Shown here one piece after another: positions 15,959 through 24,396 of a stretch of DNA of 64,000 nt (position 1 is its first letter; every line of letters begins with the position of its first letter). Origin of the DNA: Planifilum fimeticola (GTDB lineage: Bacteria > Bacillota > Bacilli > Thermoactinomycetales > DSM-44946); the NCBI RefSeq assembly GCF_003001905.1, contig NZ_PVNE01000008.1, positions 1 through 64,000 on the forward strand. Reading direction: 5' to 3'. The notes under the pieces are model-generated. The model made no database searches. It was given only the letters and a program-made list of their open reading frames with translations, and had not been told where the DNA came from. Made by a program: the position numbers and the translations under genes.

Positions 15959-18370
15959 TTGAACATGAACAAATGGAGGGACCGGAAGTTGGAATGGCTG
16001 GTCATCATCGGACTCATTTTTTATTTAATCCACGACAGGCGTAAAACCGACCGCATGGAACGCGAAATAGAGGAGTTGAAGCGGGAGCTCGCCGCTTACA
16101 GGCATCAGTCGGATCCCGGCGTTCACGCCGAAAACCTTCCGGAGGGCGGACGGCAACGGACCGCCGGAAACGCGGCCAAGCCTCCCCATCCGGTTTCGGG
16201 TTCCCTGGAGACGCAGGCGAAGAAAACTTCCCCATCCCCCGATCCGGTCAAAAAATCCGAACCGGCGGCGCCCCTTCGACCCGCCCCGGTCGGCGGAAAA
16301 TCCGCACCTGCCCCTGCCCCCCGCCGCTCCCGGTCCGAGTGGGAACAGTTGATCGGGGGGAAATGGCTGAACCGGATCGGGGCTTTCGCCCTGATTCTGG
16401 GCATCGGATTTTTCCTCAAATACGCCTTTGACAACAACCTGATACCGGAATGGATGCGCGTGCTGATCGGTTTTCTCGTCGGAGCCGCCCTGCTGGGCGC
16501 CGGTGGCCGCTTTTCAAAAAGGGGATTGCCTATCTTCGCCCAAGGGCTGGTGGGTGCGGGGATCGCCATTTTATATCTGTCCGTATACGCATCCTTCAAC
16601 TTTTACCACTTGGTCCCGCAAACGGTCGCCCTGCTGGGCATGTCGGGAGTCACCGTCCTCGCCTTTCAACAGGCGATGCGTCACCACTCCCTGGCCGTTT
16701 CTCTGCTGGGCTGGACCGGAGGTTACCTGACGCCCTTTCTCCTCAGCACGGGAGAAGCCCAGTCGCTGGGACTTCTCACCTATCTCGCCCTGCTGACGGC
16801 GGGACTGCTGCTGGTCATCCGCAAAAGGGAACAGTGGATCGTCCTTTTGCCCCTGACCTTTATCGCCACGTACCTGGTATTCACCTTCTGGCGCTCAGAG
16901 ATGTTCTCCGCGGAAGAGACCGGAATTGCGCTCGCCTTTATCGCGATCTATTGGGGACTTTTTCACGGACTGGATCTTTGGTGCTGGCTGAAAAGGGTGA
17001 CATCCCACGCGGTGATTCGACGTGTCGTCAGCTTTTTCAACGCCCTGTTCTTCACCATCATTGTTTACGACCTGATGAACTTTCAGGCGAGCGACTGGAC
17101 GGCCGCAGCCCTTTTGCTCATCGGCATGGCATACGGGGGCTCCTTCCTGATGACGGAACGGATGAAACCCTTCCCCAAACCGATCCGGGGGCAGCTTTCC
17201 CAGTGTCTGTTCATCGCCGCCGCCCTGGTCGTCCTCGCCACCCTGGACCAATTTTCCGGGTACACCCTGACGGTCCTCTGGGGGTTGGAAGCCTGTCTCA
17301 TGGCCTTTTGGGGCATTTACAAGAAACAGCGTTCCCTGTGGCTCACGGCGTTGGGGCTGTTCGGGCTGATCCCGCTGCAACTTGCCTACAGCGCCGCAGT
17401 CAAACCGATTCCCCCCGCCGACTTTACCCCGCTGCTCAACGGAAGGGCGCTCGCCTCGGCGGCGACGGCGGGAGCGCTCGGCGCAGGCGCCTATATTTAC
17501 CGGCGGCTGAAGGGAACATGGGCGGTAGTCCCGAGCATCCTCCATCTGATTTGGTGCATCGTGCTCTTCGTCTGGCTCACGGGGGAAGTCCATCAGTTTT
17601 TCGAAATGTTGATGCTGGAAAAAACGGGAATCGACCGGCAACTTTTCGAGATTCGGCAGATCTGGAGCATCGTGGGGGCCTGGCTGGTTTACGCCCTTCT
17701 TCTCACCCGGATCGGTTTGCGAAAAAAGAATTCCCCCCTCGTCTTCGTCGGATTCGGCGCGATGATGCTTGCTCTCGGAGCCGGTTTGATCCTCGGCTGG
17801 TTCTTCTACCCCATCGCCCTTTACACGCCGCTGTTCAATGTCCGTTTCTTCCTATTGGGACTCAGCGCCCTGGCCGTCTATCTCATGGGTCGCTGGTTGC
17901 GCGGAGAGAAGAAATTCCATTTCAAGGGGCTGCCCATCGTCATCTCCTTCGTGATCGGTTTCATCCTGTTCCAGATGCTGACGGCCGAAACCCTTGACTA
18001 CTACCGCCAGGCGGTATACTTGCTGGAGGAACAGGGGGCGCCCCGGGAGGAACTCATCCGCCTGTCAAACCGGCTACAACTGACTTTATCCATGGTGTGG
18101 ATTCTCTACTCCCTCGCGCTGATGGCCGTGGGAATCTGGCGGAGAAAACAAGGGGCCCGGATGATGGCCTTCGGACTGTTCGGCTTGACCATCCTGAAAC
18201 TCTTTCTCTTCGATCTGTCTTTTCTCGAGACGCTTTACCGCATCATCTCCTTCATCGTGCTGGGCTTGATTCTGATCGGCGTCTCGTATGTGTACAGCCG
18301 GTATAAAGGGCTGTTTATGGCGCCCGAAAAAGACGACTCCGCGACGGACAAGACCCGCGGGTTGCTCTGA
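15959..18370 (+). CDS. DUF2339 large membrane protein
   Basis: The 803-residue product has the layout of DUF2339. An N-terminal membrane segment (LEWLVIIGLIFYLIH) is followed by a coiled coil (MEREIEELKRELAAYRHQ) and a Pro/Ala-rich linker to about residue 115. The signature WEQLIGGKWLNRIGAFALILG and some 20 further membrane helices follow. The function of the family is unknown. TTG 15959 is preferred to ATG 15965 because AGGGA stands eight bases before it. It is monocistronic and closed by a bidirectional terminator. Confidence 0.88.
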   Translation: MNMNKWRDRKLEWLVIIGLIFYLIHDRRKTDRMEREIEELKRELAAYRHQSDPGVHAENLPEGGRQRTAGNAAKPPHPVSGSLETQAKKTSPSPDPVKKSEPAAPLRPAPVGGKSAPAPAPRRSRSEWEQLIGGKWLNRIGAFALILGIGFFLKYAFDNNLIPEWMRVLIGFLVGAALLGAGGRFSKRGLPIFAQGLVGAGIAILYLSVYASFNFYHLVPQTVALLGMSGVTVLAFQQAMRHHSLAVSLLGWTGGYLTPFLLSTGEAQSLGLLTYLALLTAGLLLVIRKREQWIVLLPLTFIATYLVFTFWRSEMFSAEETGIALAFIAIYWGLFHGLDLWCWLKRVTSHAVIRRVVSFFNALFFTIIVYDLMNFQASDWTAAALLLIGMAYGGSFLMTERMKPFPKPIRGQLSQCLFIAAALVVLATLDQFSGYTLTVLWGLEACLMAFWGIYKKQRSLWLTALGLFGLIPLQLAYSAAVKPIPPADFTPLLNGRALASAATAGALGAGAYIYRRLKGTWAVVPSILHLIWCIVLFVWLTGEVHQFFEMLMLEKTGIDRQLFEIRQIWSIVGAWLVYALLLTRIGLRKKNSPLVFVGFGAMMLALGAGLILGWFFYPIALYTPLFNVRFFLLGLSALAVYLMGRWLRGEKKFHFKGLPIVISFVIGFILFQMLTAETLDYYRQAVYLLEEQGAPREELIRLSNRLQLTLSMVWILYSLALMAVGIWRRKQGARMMAFGLFGLTILKLFLFDLSFLETLYRIISFIVLGLILIGVSYVYSRYKGLFMAPEKDDSATDKTRGLL

Positions 18371-18430
18371 GAAAGCGGGGGATGTCATGGCCCCCCGCCT
18401 CCAATCAAACACAAACAGCCGAAAACCGTT

Positions 18431-18474
18431 AAACCGTTTTTCCGTGCGTACGCATGCGGAAAAACGGTTTTTTT
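18431..18474. terminator. Bidirectional terminator between the DUF2339 gene and the NTF2-like gene
   Basis: AAACCGTTTTTCCG (18431-18444) pairs with CGGAAAAACGGTTT (18457-18470), with a smaller inner TGCG/CGCA stem. Seven T residues follow on the plus strand and a weaker T-run on the minus strand. It separates two convergent genes. Confidence 0.88.
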
Positions 18475-18476
18475 CA

Positions 18477-18935
18477 TCAACCCGCTGTTTTGTTCAATCC
18501 CATGAACCGGGAAAACAGTTTCATAAGGATGCCGGGCTTTTGAATACGGCAATTGTGGAAAGAGGCAATCTTCCATTCCCCGTTTTGCTTGACCACCACA
18601 TTGGTGTTGATGGATTTTCTGCTTTCGGGCACCTTCTTTTGCCATCTCAATTTGACGGCACCAACCGCTTGAAAGACGGCCACTTCCGGCGTCAAAAAAC
18701 GGAGATTAACGATTTCACCACTCAGGCTTGATCCTTTCAAAACCCCCTGAAACAGTTCCTGATGGCTTTCGGCAATGGCATTCCGTCCTTTTAAATGCTG
18801 CCCATTAAAAGTGACATAATCGGCATCCTCTGAAAAACAAGCTCCGTAGGACTCCCCATCGGCGTGGTTCCACGCGGTGCAAAGAGCCTCAAACAATTCA
18901 CGGATCAATTTTTCATCCTGCGGCCGACTGACCAT
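18477..18935 (-). CDS. SgcJ/EcaC-type NTF2-like (SnoaL/DUF4440) protein
   Basis: A 152-residue single-domain alpha+beta cone (NTF2-like) protein: N-terminal helix LIRELFEALCTAWNHADGESYGA, then FSEDADYVTFNGQHLKGRNAI and a C-terminal strand pair with KQNGEWKIASFHNC. The SgcJ/EcaC family is annotated as oxidoreductase-like or of unknown function; no catalytic residues can be fixed from sequence. Its promoter contains a GACCGGTC palindrome matching the one in front of the neighbouring tetR gene, so it is the likely target of that regulator. Confidence 0.8.
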   Translation of the reverse strand: MVSRPQDEKLIRELFEALCTAWNHADGESYGACFSEDADYVTFNGQHLKGRNAIAESHQELFQGVLKGSSLSGEIVNLRFLTPEVAVFQAVGAVKLRWQKKVPESRKSINTNVVVKQNGEWKIASFHNCRIQKPGILMKLFSRFMGLNKTAG

Positions 18936-19004
18936 CTTTTTTTCATTCCTCCTTCACAAATTTTCCTCCGGCGTTGCCGGTCATTCGAAAACAAACATCC
19001 CCAT

Positions 19005-19033
19005 TATTTAGACCGGTCGATATAGAAGACCAA
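19005..19033 (-). promoter_or_regulatory. Promoter of the NTF2-like gene with TetR operator in the spacer
   Basis: TTGGTC (19033-19028) and TAAATA (19010-19005) are 17 bases apart, and the palindrome GACCGGTC (19011-19018) fills the spacer next to the -10. The wider match TAGACCGGTCG is shared with the tetR promoter. A repressor bound here would block polymerase. Confidence 0.75.
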
Positions 19034-19093
19034 AAAGAAGGAGCGGCTTTCGCCGGTGTATACCCTCATATCGGTCAACAAGAACAGGCTCCT

Positions 19094-19693
19094 CTAACTT
19101 CCCGCGTCATTTTCTGCAATCGCCGAGCGCAACAAATGTTTCATCTCCTGTGCGATGTGTCTCAATGGTTCAGTGCTTTTCTTTGTCCGGCACAGGACCA
19201 CCGCACCTTCCATGGAAGCAGTGATCAGAGTGGCGATTTGCACGGCACGGGCTTCGGAAAATCCGTGGGCCAGCAACATCCCTTGAATAGCGCTTATAAA
19301 TGCGTCATAGGTTTTGTTGATCGTCTCCCTGAGCATTTCGCTGGTGTTGGAGGTCTCCAAAGCGACAGCCGCAAAGGATCCAGCTTTCGTACATTTGGAT
19401 TGTTCCAACTTCTCTGCAAGATGGAGCATCATGGAGTAGACGGCCTCGGCCGGATCTTGCGCCCCTTCCAATGCCCGGCGAATCCGATCAGCCAAAGCTT
19501 TTCCCTGTTCACCGATCGCTCTGGAGACAAGCTCTTCTTTCCCGTTTGGAAAATAATAGTACAAGGAGCCTTTCGGAGCACCGCTCTCCTTAATGATCTG
19601 GTTCAATCCGGTTCCGTGATATCCCTGTCTTTCCAGCAACTCAAACGTCGCTTGAATCAATCGTTCTCGGGCAGTCATTGTATTCTTCATCAA
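19094..19693 (-). CDS. TetR/AcrR family regulator (LmrA/YxaF-like)
   Basis: The 199-residue product has a TetR N-terminal domain with the helix-turn-helix GTGLNQIIKESGAPKGSLYYYFPNGKEEL (read across residues 26-54). Its C-terminal ligand domain is of the YxaF/LmrA kind (AGSFAAVALETSNTSEMLR, ATLITASMEGAVVLCR). LmrA-type proteins repress drug-resistance or oxidoreductase genes and are released by small molecules. The start ATG 19693 lies about 25 bases from a GACCGGTC operator, which fits autoregulation. The NTF2-like gene downstream has the same operator. Confidence 0.92.
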   Translation of the reverse strand: MMKNTMTARERLIQATFELLERQGYHGTGLNQIIKESGAPKGSLYYYFPNGKEELVSRAIGEQGKALADRIRRALEGAQDPAEAVYSMMLHLAEKLEQSKCTKAGSFAAVALETSNTSEMLRETINKTYDAFISAIQGMLLAHGFSEARAVQIATLITASMEGAVVLCRTKKSTEPLRHIAQEMKHLLRSAIAENDAGS

Positions 19694-19712
19694 GGGAATT
19701 TCCTCCGCGCAA

Positions 19713-19763
19713 TTATGACGACCGGTCTATTTAAAAGATATCGCCCCCCGTCGGATTTGTCAA
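19713..19763 (-). promoter_or_regulatory. tetR promoter and operator
   Basis: TTGACA (19763-19758) and TATCTT (19740-19735) are 17 bases apart. The palindrome GACCGGTC (19720-19727), within TAGACCGGTCG, lies just downstream of the -10, at the expected transcription start. Confidence 0.78.
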
Positions 19764-19826
19764 TGGGCGAAACAAAACTCCGCGGATTCCGTTCCCCGAA
19801 AAGAAGAGGATGACCGCTTTTTTGAA

Positions 19827-20105
19827 TCAAAGTTTGCGATCCTCGAAAAGGAAGTTGTCGGAACCGTCCGCGATGGCCAGCTCGTTTTCCAGGGAATTGA
19901 TTACGTTGACGTAATAATCGGCCGCTTTGTCCTCCCGACCGTCCTGAACCATCTCCCGATAGGTCCGGTAACATTCCCGAAGCAGTTGGAACTTCTCCCG
20001 GAACTCCTCCGGGGACAGCATCGGCGGGCGGCCGTCCCCTTCCTCCGACCAAAACATCCTGTAGCGTTCCAGATAGGCTTCGTAAGAGGAAAAATCTTTA
20101 ATCAT
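19827..20105 (-). CDS. Unknown small charged protein
   Basis: The 92-residue product is a predicted all-helical, charged and aromatic-rich soluble protein (YEAYLERYRMFWSEEGDG, then FREKFQLLRECYRTYREMVQ). It ends with DGSDNFLFEDRKL. I recognise no family. ATG 20105 follows GGGAGATGAAGG. It lies between the tetR region and the GDSL hydrolase, reading in the same direction as both, 79 bases after the hydrolase stop; no terminator is visible between them. Confidence 0.6.
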   Translation of the reverse strand: MIKDFSSYEAYLERYRMFWSEEGDGRPPMLSPEEFREKFQLLRECYRTYREMVQDGREDKAADYYVNVINSLENELAIADGSDNFLFEDRKL

Positions 20106-20184
20106 GCCTTCATCTCCCGAGAAGGACTTTTCCTTTAGCTTTCCGCAAACCGCCGCCGCCTATCCGCCTCGTGTTTTTCCATCT

Positions 20185-20991
20185 TCACCGCACCTGGACA
20201 GCCCCGGATACCTTTCCGCGGATGATTTCCAGCAAGCCCTCCGCCATCAGCTGGTAACCCCGGTCGTTGGGATGAATCTCGTCGGCCAACCAGTCGCGCT
20301 CATCGGGGAGCAGAAGGCGGTCGACGTCAATCACTTCCGTGGCGGGGTGAGTGCTGGCCACTTTCTTCATCTCCTCATTCCATCGATCCAGCAGTCTCCG
20401 GGCCGTCTGAAAATAGGGTTCTTCAGGCTCCACCGGATTATAGAGGGAAGTGATCAATACCGGTGCATGGGGATTATTCCTCCGGATCTTATCCAGGATG
20501 GCCTCCAGGTTATCCGTATACCGCTTTTGGATGTGCCAAAAATTCCTCAGGGCTTTGACGGGATTGCCGCTTCGGAGCACTTCCTTCAGCAGATCGTTCC
20601 CTCCGATGGTGATGGAGATCAGATCCGACTGCCGAACGCTTGCCAAGAGATCGCGATCGTCAAGGGATTTCAGCAGTTGGTCCGAAGTCTGTCCGGAAAC
20701 GGCCCGGTTGTCCAGATGGACATCAATCCCTTCGCCCTTCAGATATTCCGCAACCCAGTAACCGTAACCCGCCTCCTTTTTCGAACCCTTCCCCAAGGCG
20801 ACCGAATCGCCGAGGACCAGATAATCCAGCCTGCCGTCCTCGGACGCGATCCTTCTCAACGCCTGAAGGAATCCTCCCTCCTGCTCGGTGCTCGAAGGTT
20901 TCGGCGGATTGTGCACCGGAACCCACAGGACAATGAAGACCGCCGCCACCAGCAGACAGGTCCCGATCGCAATCACCCTGCGTTTGTTCAC
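20185..20991 (-). CDS. SGNH/GDSL lipase-esterase, membrane-anchored or secreted
   Basis: About 268 residues with an N-terminal signal or anchor (RRVIAIGTCLLVAAVFIVLWV, residues 4-24). SGNH blocks follow: block I LVLGDSVALGKG with the catalytic Ser, block II AVSGQTS, block III ITIGGNDLL, and block V DEIHPND with the catalytic Asp and His. It resembles YpmR-type lipases of Bacillus. GTG 20991 is chosen because GGGGTGAG precedes it. The substrate is not evident. Confidence 0.88.
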   Translation of the reverse strand: MNKRRVIAIGTCLLVAAVFIVLWVPVHNPPKPSSTEQEGGFLQALRRIASEDGRLDYLVLGDSVALGKGSKKEAGYGYWVAEYLKGEGIDVHLDNRAVSGQTSDQLLKSLDDRDLLASVRQSDLISITIGGNDLLKEVLRSGNPVKALRNFWHIQKRYTDNLEAILDKIRRNNPHAPVLITSLYNPVEPEEPYFQTARRLLDRWNEEMKKVASTHPATEVIDVDRLLLPDERDWLADEIHPNDRGYQLMAEGLLEIIRGKVSGAVQVR

Positions 20992-21103
20992 GACACTCAC
21001 CCCAATGGTTTTAACCATTCATCCTTATCGTACCGAACACATATTACACCTCTATTTTGTTATGATTACAGTTGTTTATTCCTTATAATGGAAACTGCAA
21101 CAA

Positions 21104-21133
21104 AACAAAAAAGACGCGCCTTTACGCGTCTTT
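21104..21133 (-). terminator. rnpB terminator
   Basis: AAAGACGCG and CGCGTCTTT (21110-21118 and 21125-21133, the first arm running into the T-run) form the stem, followed on the minus strand by TTTTTTGTTTTG. It begins about ten bases after the 3' end of RNase P RNA. Confidence 0.88.
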
Positions 21134-21142
21134 CGGCAAGCT

Positions 21143-21577
21143 CGTGAGGAAAGCAAACCGTAAGCCGAGTTCTGTACTCCGAGTGGTATCGCGGCGGCTT
21201 GCCCCGCCTCCCACCCCTTGGAGTGGCAACCATCTATCTAGGCCGTGCATTGCTGCACGGCTCCAGCGACCTACCCGGGATCGCTGCGGGCCACAGCTGC
21301 ACGTTCGACGACGTGCCGATCCCCTACTAGGTCTTGCTCCGGGTGGGGTTTACCTAGCCAGCATGTCTCCATGCTGCTGGTGCGCTCTTACCGCACCGTT
21401 GCACCCTTGCCTGTGAAGCGCCAAGCGCTTCCATCGGCGGTCTGCATTTCTGTGGCACTAGCCTTAGGGTCGCCCCCACCGGCCGTTAGCCGGCACCCTG
21501 CCCTGTGGAGCTCGGACTTTCCTCCCGTGGGGCCTTGCGGCGCTCCACCGGCGGTTGCCTGGTTTACTTTCCTCATC
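21143..21577 (-). ncRNA. rnpB: RNase P RNA, type A-like
   Basis: This is the catalytic RNA that matures tRNA 5' ends. The minus strand carries the universal core GAGGAAAGTCCGAGCTCC, then CAGGGCAGGGTGCCGGCTAACG, CGGTAAGAGCGCACC, CACCCGGAGCAAG and the 3' part CAGAACTCGGCTTACGG. The ends pair as a long P1 (GGTTTACTTTCCTC with GAGGAAAGCAAACC). The segments after P4 are those of type A (E. coli-like) RNase P, not of the B. subtilis type B molecule. Ends are estimated from P1. Confidence 0.95.
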
Positions 21578-21589
21578 TACGGACTTTGT

Positions 21590-21618
21590 ATTGTAACAAA
21601 GTTTGCGGCCAAACACAA
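21590..21618 (-). promoter_or_regulatory. rnpB promoter
   Basis: TTGTGT (21618-21613) and TACAAT (21595-21590) are 17 bases apart. The start would be about 10 bases before the P1 stem. Confidence 0.65.
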
Positions 21619-21639
21619 GAGGAACATGTTGGGATTTCT

Positions 21640-22749
21640 TCAAAGGAACTGAAAGGGATCCCGATGAACGGTCGTCGGGACAACCTTCACCTCCGGAGGA
21701 GCCCACTTTTCCCGCAGGACCCGGCACACCCGCTCCAGGACCAGCCGCTCCACATGGTGGCCCGGATCGATCAGCGCAAGTCCGGCGGCCAGGGAATCCA
21801 GGGCCGTATGGTAGTCGATGTCGCCGGTGATGAAAACATCCGCCCCGCGCTCCAGGGCCGTCCAGGCGTAGCGGCCGCCCGACCCGCCCAGGACCGCCAC
21901 GGTGGATACGAGACGGTCCGGATCTCCGACCAGGCGAAGGGCGGGAATTCCGTAAGCCTCCTTTACCCTTTCCGCCAGGACTTTCAAGCGGGTTCTCTCC
22001 GGCAAGCGCCCGATCCGTCCCAGCCCGAAGGATCGACCGGGAAGTTCCAGGGGATAGATGTCATAGGCCACTTCCTCGTAGGGGTGCGCCTTCAACATGG
22101 CCTGCACCACCCGGGTTTGGGCGGACTCGGGAACGACGGTCTCCAGCCGCACTTCCTCCACCTGCTCCAGTTTGCCCTGTTGCCCGATGTAGGGATTCGT
22201 TCCCTCTCCGGGAAGGAAAGTGCCCGTTCCCCTCAGATTGAAGGTGCAGTGGCTGTAGTTGCCGATCCATCCCGCCCCCGCTTCGCACATAGCATTCAAA
22301 ACCTGCATGTGGTGATCCTCGGGGACGAACACGACGATCTTTTTCAACCGCTCCCGGACATGGGGAGCCAGCACCTCCGCATGTTCCAGTCCCAACTTTT
22401 CCGCCAGGACGTCGTTGACCCCTCCGACCGCGGTGTCCAGGTTGGTGTGGGCCACATACACGTTGATGCCGTTGCTCAGGAGTTTCGCCGCCAGCCGACC
22501 GTTCGGCCGGTCCCCGCGCAGATGGCGGAAGGGGCGATAGATGAACGCGTGATGGCTGACGATCCAGTTGGCCCCGAGGCGCAAGGCTTCGTCAACCACT
22601 TCCTCCGTCACATCCAGCGTGACCAGCACCCCGGTGACTTCCGCCCCGGGATCCCCCACCTGAAGGCCGATCGGATCCTTTTCTACCGCCAGGGCAGGAG
22701 GTGCCCATTCCTCCAGGGCGCGGATCAGGGATTCTCCTCGAACAGCCAC
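21640..22749 (-). CDS. Nif3-like dinuclear metal centre protein (YqfO)
   Basis: The roughly 370-residue product is a Nif3 family member, a toroidal hexamer with a dinuclear metal site. Metal-site motifs are visible (WIVSHHAFIYRPFRHL and VAHTNLD near the N-terminus, and GDIDYHTAL with a late HHVERL at the C-terminus). An inserted middle domain (residues about 125-235) with the NGYxPFxPxxxx-type pattern PHVRERLKKIVVFVPEDH marks the long YqfO form. GTG 22749, with GGAGG eight bases upstream, gives the standard N-terminus and overlaps trmK by 25 bases. The pair trmK-yqfO downstream of sigA is conserved in Bacillales. Confidence 0.9.
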   Translation of the reverse strand: MAVRGESLIRALEEWAPPALAVEKDPIGLQVGDPGAEVTGVLVTLDVTEEVVDEALRLGANWIVSHHAFIYRPFRHLRGDRPNGRLAAKLLSNGINVYVAHTNLDTAVGGVNDVLAEKLGLEHAEVLAPHVRERLKKIVVFVPEDHHMQVLNAMCEAGAGWIGNYSHCTFNLRGTGTFLPGEGTNPYIGQQGKLEQVEEVRLETVVPESAQTRVVQAMLKAHPYEEVAYDIYPLELPGRSFGLGRIGRLPERTRLKVLAERVKEAYGIPALRLVGDPDRLVSTVAVLGGSGGRYAWTALERGADVFITGDIDYHTALDSLAAGLALIDPGHHVERLVLERVCRVLREKWAPPEVKVVPTTVHRDPFQFL

Positions 22750-23480
22750 TTTCTCAACCTCCTCCATTGGGCGATTTCTTGTTCCAGCTGCGCCGCCCGC
22801 CGGGCCGCCTCCTCCGTCCGTCCCGCCCGGACCCGATCCAAAATGCGTTCGCGGGCGGCGAGTTCCTGAAGCCATCTTTTGGTCAGCAAGGGGTGTTTCT
22901 CCTTCCAGAGGAGGGGACCCAGGAGGAGCAATTGTTCCTCCGTTGCGGGCGGTTGTCGGTACAGCGCCTCGTTCTCCCCCCGCTCAGCCGCGATGATTTC
23001 ATACAGGGTTCCCCCCTCTTCCACCAGGCTCTCCCCCACCGGCACCCAGCCGTTTTGCCTGAGCCACTGGCGCACCCTCTCTCCTCCGGTGTTGGGTTGA
23101 AGGACGAGCCGACGAACACCGGAAAGCTTCTTCCTTCCCCTATCCAAAATACTCGCGATGAGGGCCCCGCCCATCCCGGCGATGACAATCACATCCGCTT
23201 CTCCCTCTTTCAGAACGGAGAGCCCGTCTCCCCGGCGCACCTCAATCCGTTCCGAAAGGCCGGAGCGCTCCACCTGGGATCGGGCGTTTTCGTAAGGACC
23301 CTTGTTCAATTCTCCGGCGACTCCCTTCTTGATCCGCTCCCGGAGAACCAGATGGATCAGCAGATGCGCGTGATCCGCTCCGATATCCGCCACGGTCGCT
23401 CCCGCAGGAACCCAGCGGGCAACGGCCTGAAGCCGCTCAGAACATTTCACACCCCCCGAAGGGATCGGTCTTAGGGACAA
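22725..23480 (-). CDS. trmK: tRNA (adenine-N1)-methyltransferase TrmK
   Basis: TrmK methylates N1 of adenine 22 in tRNA using S-adenosylmethionine. The 251-residue product has the SAM-binding motif VADIGADHAHLLIHLV near residue 30 and the catalytic-region motif VIAGMGGALIASIL near 100. The family's C-terminal coiled coil (EEAARRAAQLEQEIAQWRRL) is present. TTG 23480 is used because GGGAGGG precedes it by seven bases; GTG 23450 is an alternative. Translation is probably coupled to the overlapping nif3-like gene. Confidence 0.92.
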   Translation of the reverse strand: MSLRPIPSGGVKCSERLQAVARWVPAGATVADIGADHAHLLIHLVLRERIKKGVAGELNKGPYENARSQVERSGLSERIEVRRGDGLSVLKEGEADVIVIAGMGGALIASILDRGRKKLSGVRRLVLQPNTGGERVRQWLRQNGWVPVGESLVEEGGTLYEIIAAERGENEALYRQPPATEEQLLLLGPLLWKEKHPLLTKRWLQELAARERILDRVRAGRTEEAARRAAQLEQEIAQWRRLRKWLFEENP

Positions 23481-23545
23481 TCGATTTCCCTCCCATGAGC
23501 AACGAGATCAATCCGAAGAAGGGCCGACGCCGGGACCTTTCCCCC

Positions 23546-24313
23546 TCAATCCCGTTCCGCACGCCGGTTCGTACCCATTATACCGGAACCGGCCTCATCT
23601 TTCGACCAGTCCAACAGGCATCTTACGGGCAGATGATCGGAAGCGCAGTCCTCCACCGCCACTACGGACGCCTCCAGGACCCGAAAATGGGAGGTGCAAA
23701 AGATGTAGTCGATCCGCTTGCGGGGACGCAGGCACGGATAGGTTCCCCCGGTCACGCCGCAAAAGGAGAGGGCATCGGTCAGCCAGGGGCGGAGAAGGGT
23801 CACCTCCGGTTGTTCCGGCGTTACGTTCCAATCCCCCATCACCACCATCGGACCCGTCCACTTTTGACATAGCTCGCGAAGGGCTTCCACCTGCCGCATA
23901 CGCATCACGGATGTCAATCCCAGATGGGTCACGACCAGGCGCACCGGCCTCCCTTCCCGCTCCAGGTCGGCCACCAGAATCCCGCGGGGCTCACCGCCTG
24001 TTATGGAAAAGGTGAGATGGTGGTGGCTGAGGATCGGATCCTTCGTCAACAGGCCGTTTCCGTATCCTCCCGCGGGGAAAGCCCCGGGCCGCCGCCTCCG
24101 GAGGGTGGGGCCAAAACAACACGCCATCCCCAGACGGCGGGACAACCATCCGAGCTGGTCCTCCCAACCGCTGCGCCGATGAAAGCGAACATCCACCTCG
24201 TTCAAACCCACTACATCGGGAGAGACCGATTCGATCACCGCGGCGATCCGCTCCAGATCCAACACCCCGTCACAGCCCAACCCGTGGCGGATGTTGTACG
24301 ACATCACCAGCAC
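23546..24313 (-). CDS. Endonuclease/exonuclease/phosphatase (EEP) family protein
   Basis: A roughly 255-residue EEP-fold hydrolase. All the metal and catalytic motifs are present: YNIRHG, GLNEVD, HLGL, VVMGDWNVTPEQPE, RIDYIF and the terminal SDHLPV. Substrates of this fold range from nucleic acids to phospholipids and inositol phosphates, so the activity cannot be named. Several GTG/ATG starts are possible between 24322 and 24304; GTG 24313 best fits the CGGAGG site. It follows the M1 peptidase but is separated from it by a terminator. Confidence 0.85.
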   Translation of the reverse strand: MLVMSYNIRHGLGCDGVLDLERIAAVIESVSPDVVGLNEVDVRFHRRSGWEDQLGWLSRRLGMACCFGPTLRRRRPGAFPAGGYGNGLLTKDPILSHHHLTFSITGGEPRGILVADLEREGRPVRLVVTHLGLTSVMRMRQVEALRELCQKWTGPMVVMGDWNVTPEQPEVTLLRPWLTDALSFCGVTGGTYPCLRPRKRIDYIFCTSHFRVLEASVVAVEDCASDHLPVRCLLDWSKDEAGSGIMGTNRRAERD

Positions 24314-24360
24314 CGGACCCACCTCCGCAGATTGTGTGCGGGTTCAAGGTCGATAAACAG

Positions 24361-24385
24361 AAAAGCCGGAGGAGAAACCTCCGGC
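24361..24385 (-). terminator. Terminator of the M1 peptidase gene
   Basis: GCCGGAGG and CCTCCGGC (24365-24372, 24378-24385) form an 8-bp stem, followed on the minus strand by TTTTCTG. It lies 12 bases after the peptidase stop. Confidence 0.75.
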
Positions 24386-24396
24386 ATCATGTTATG

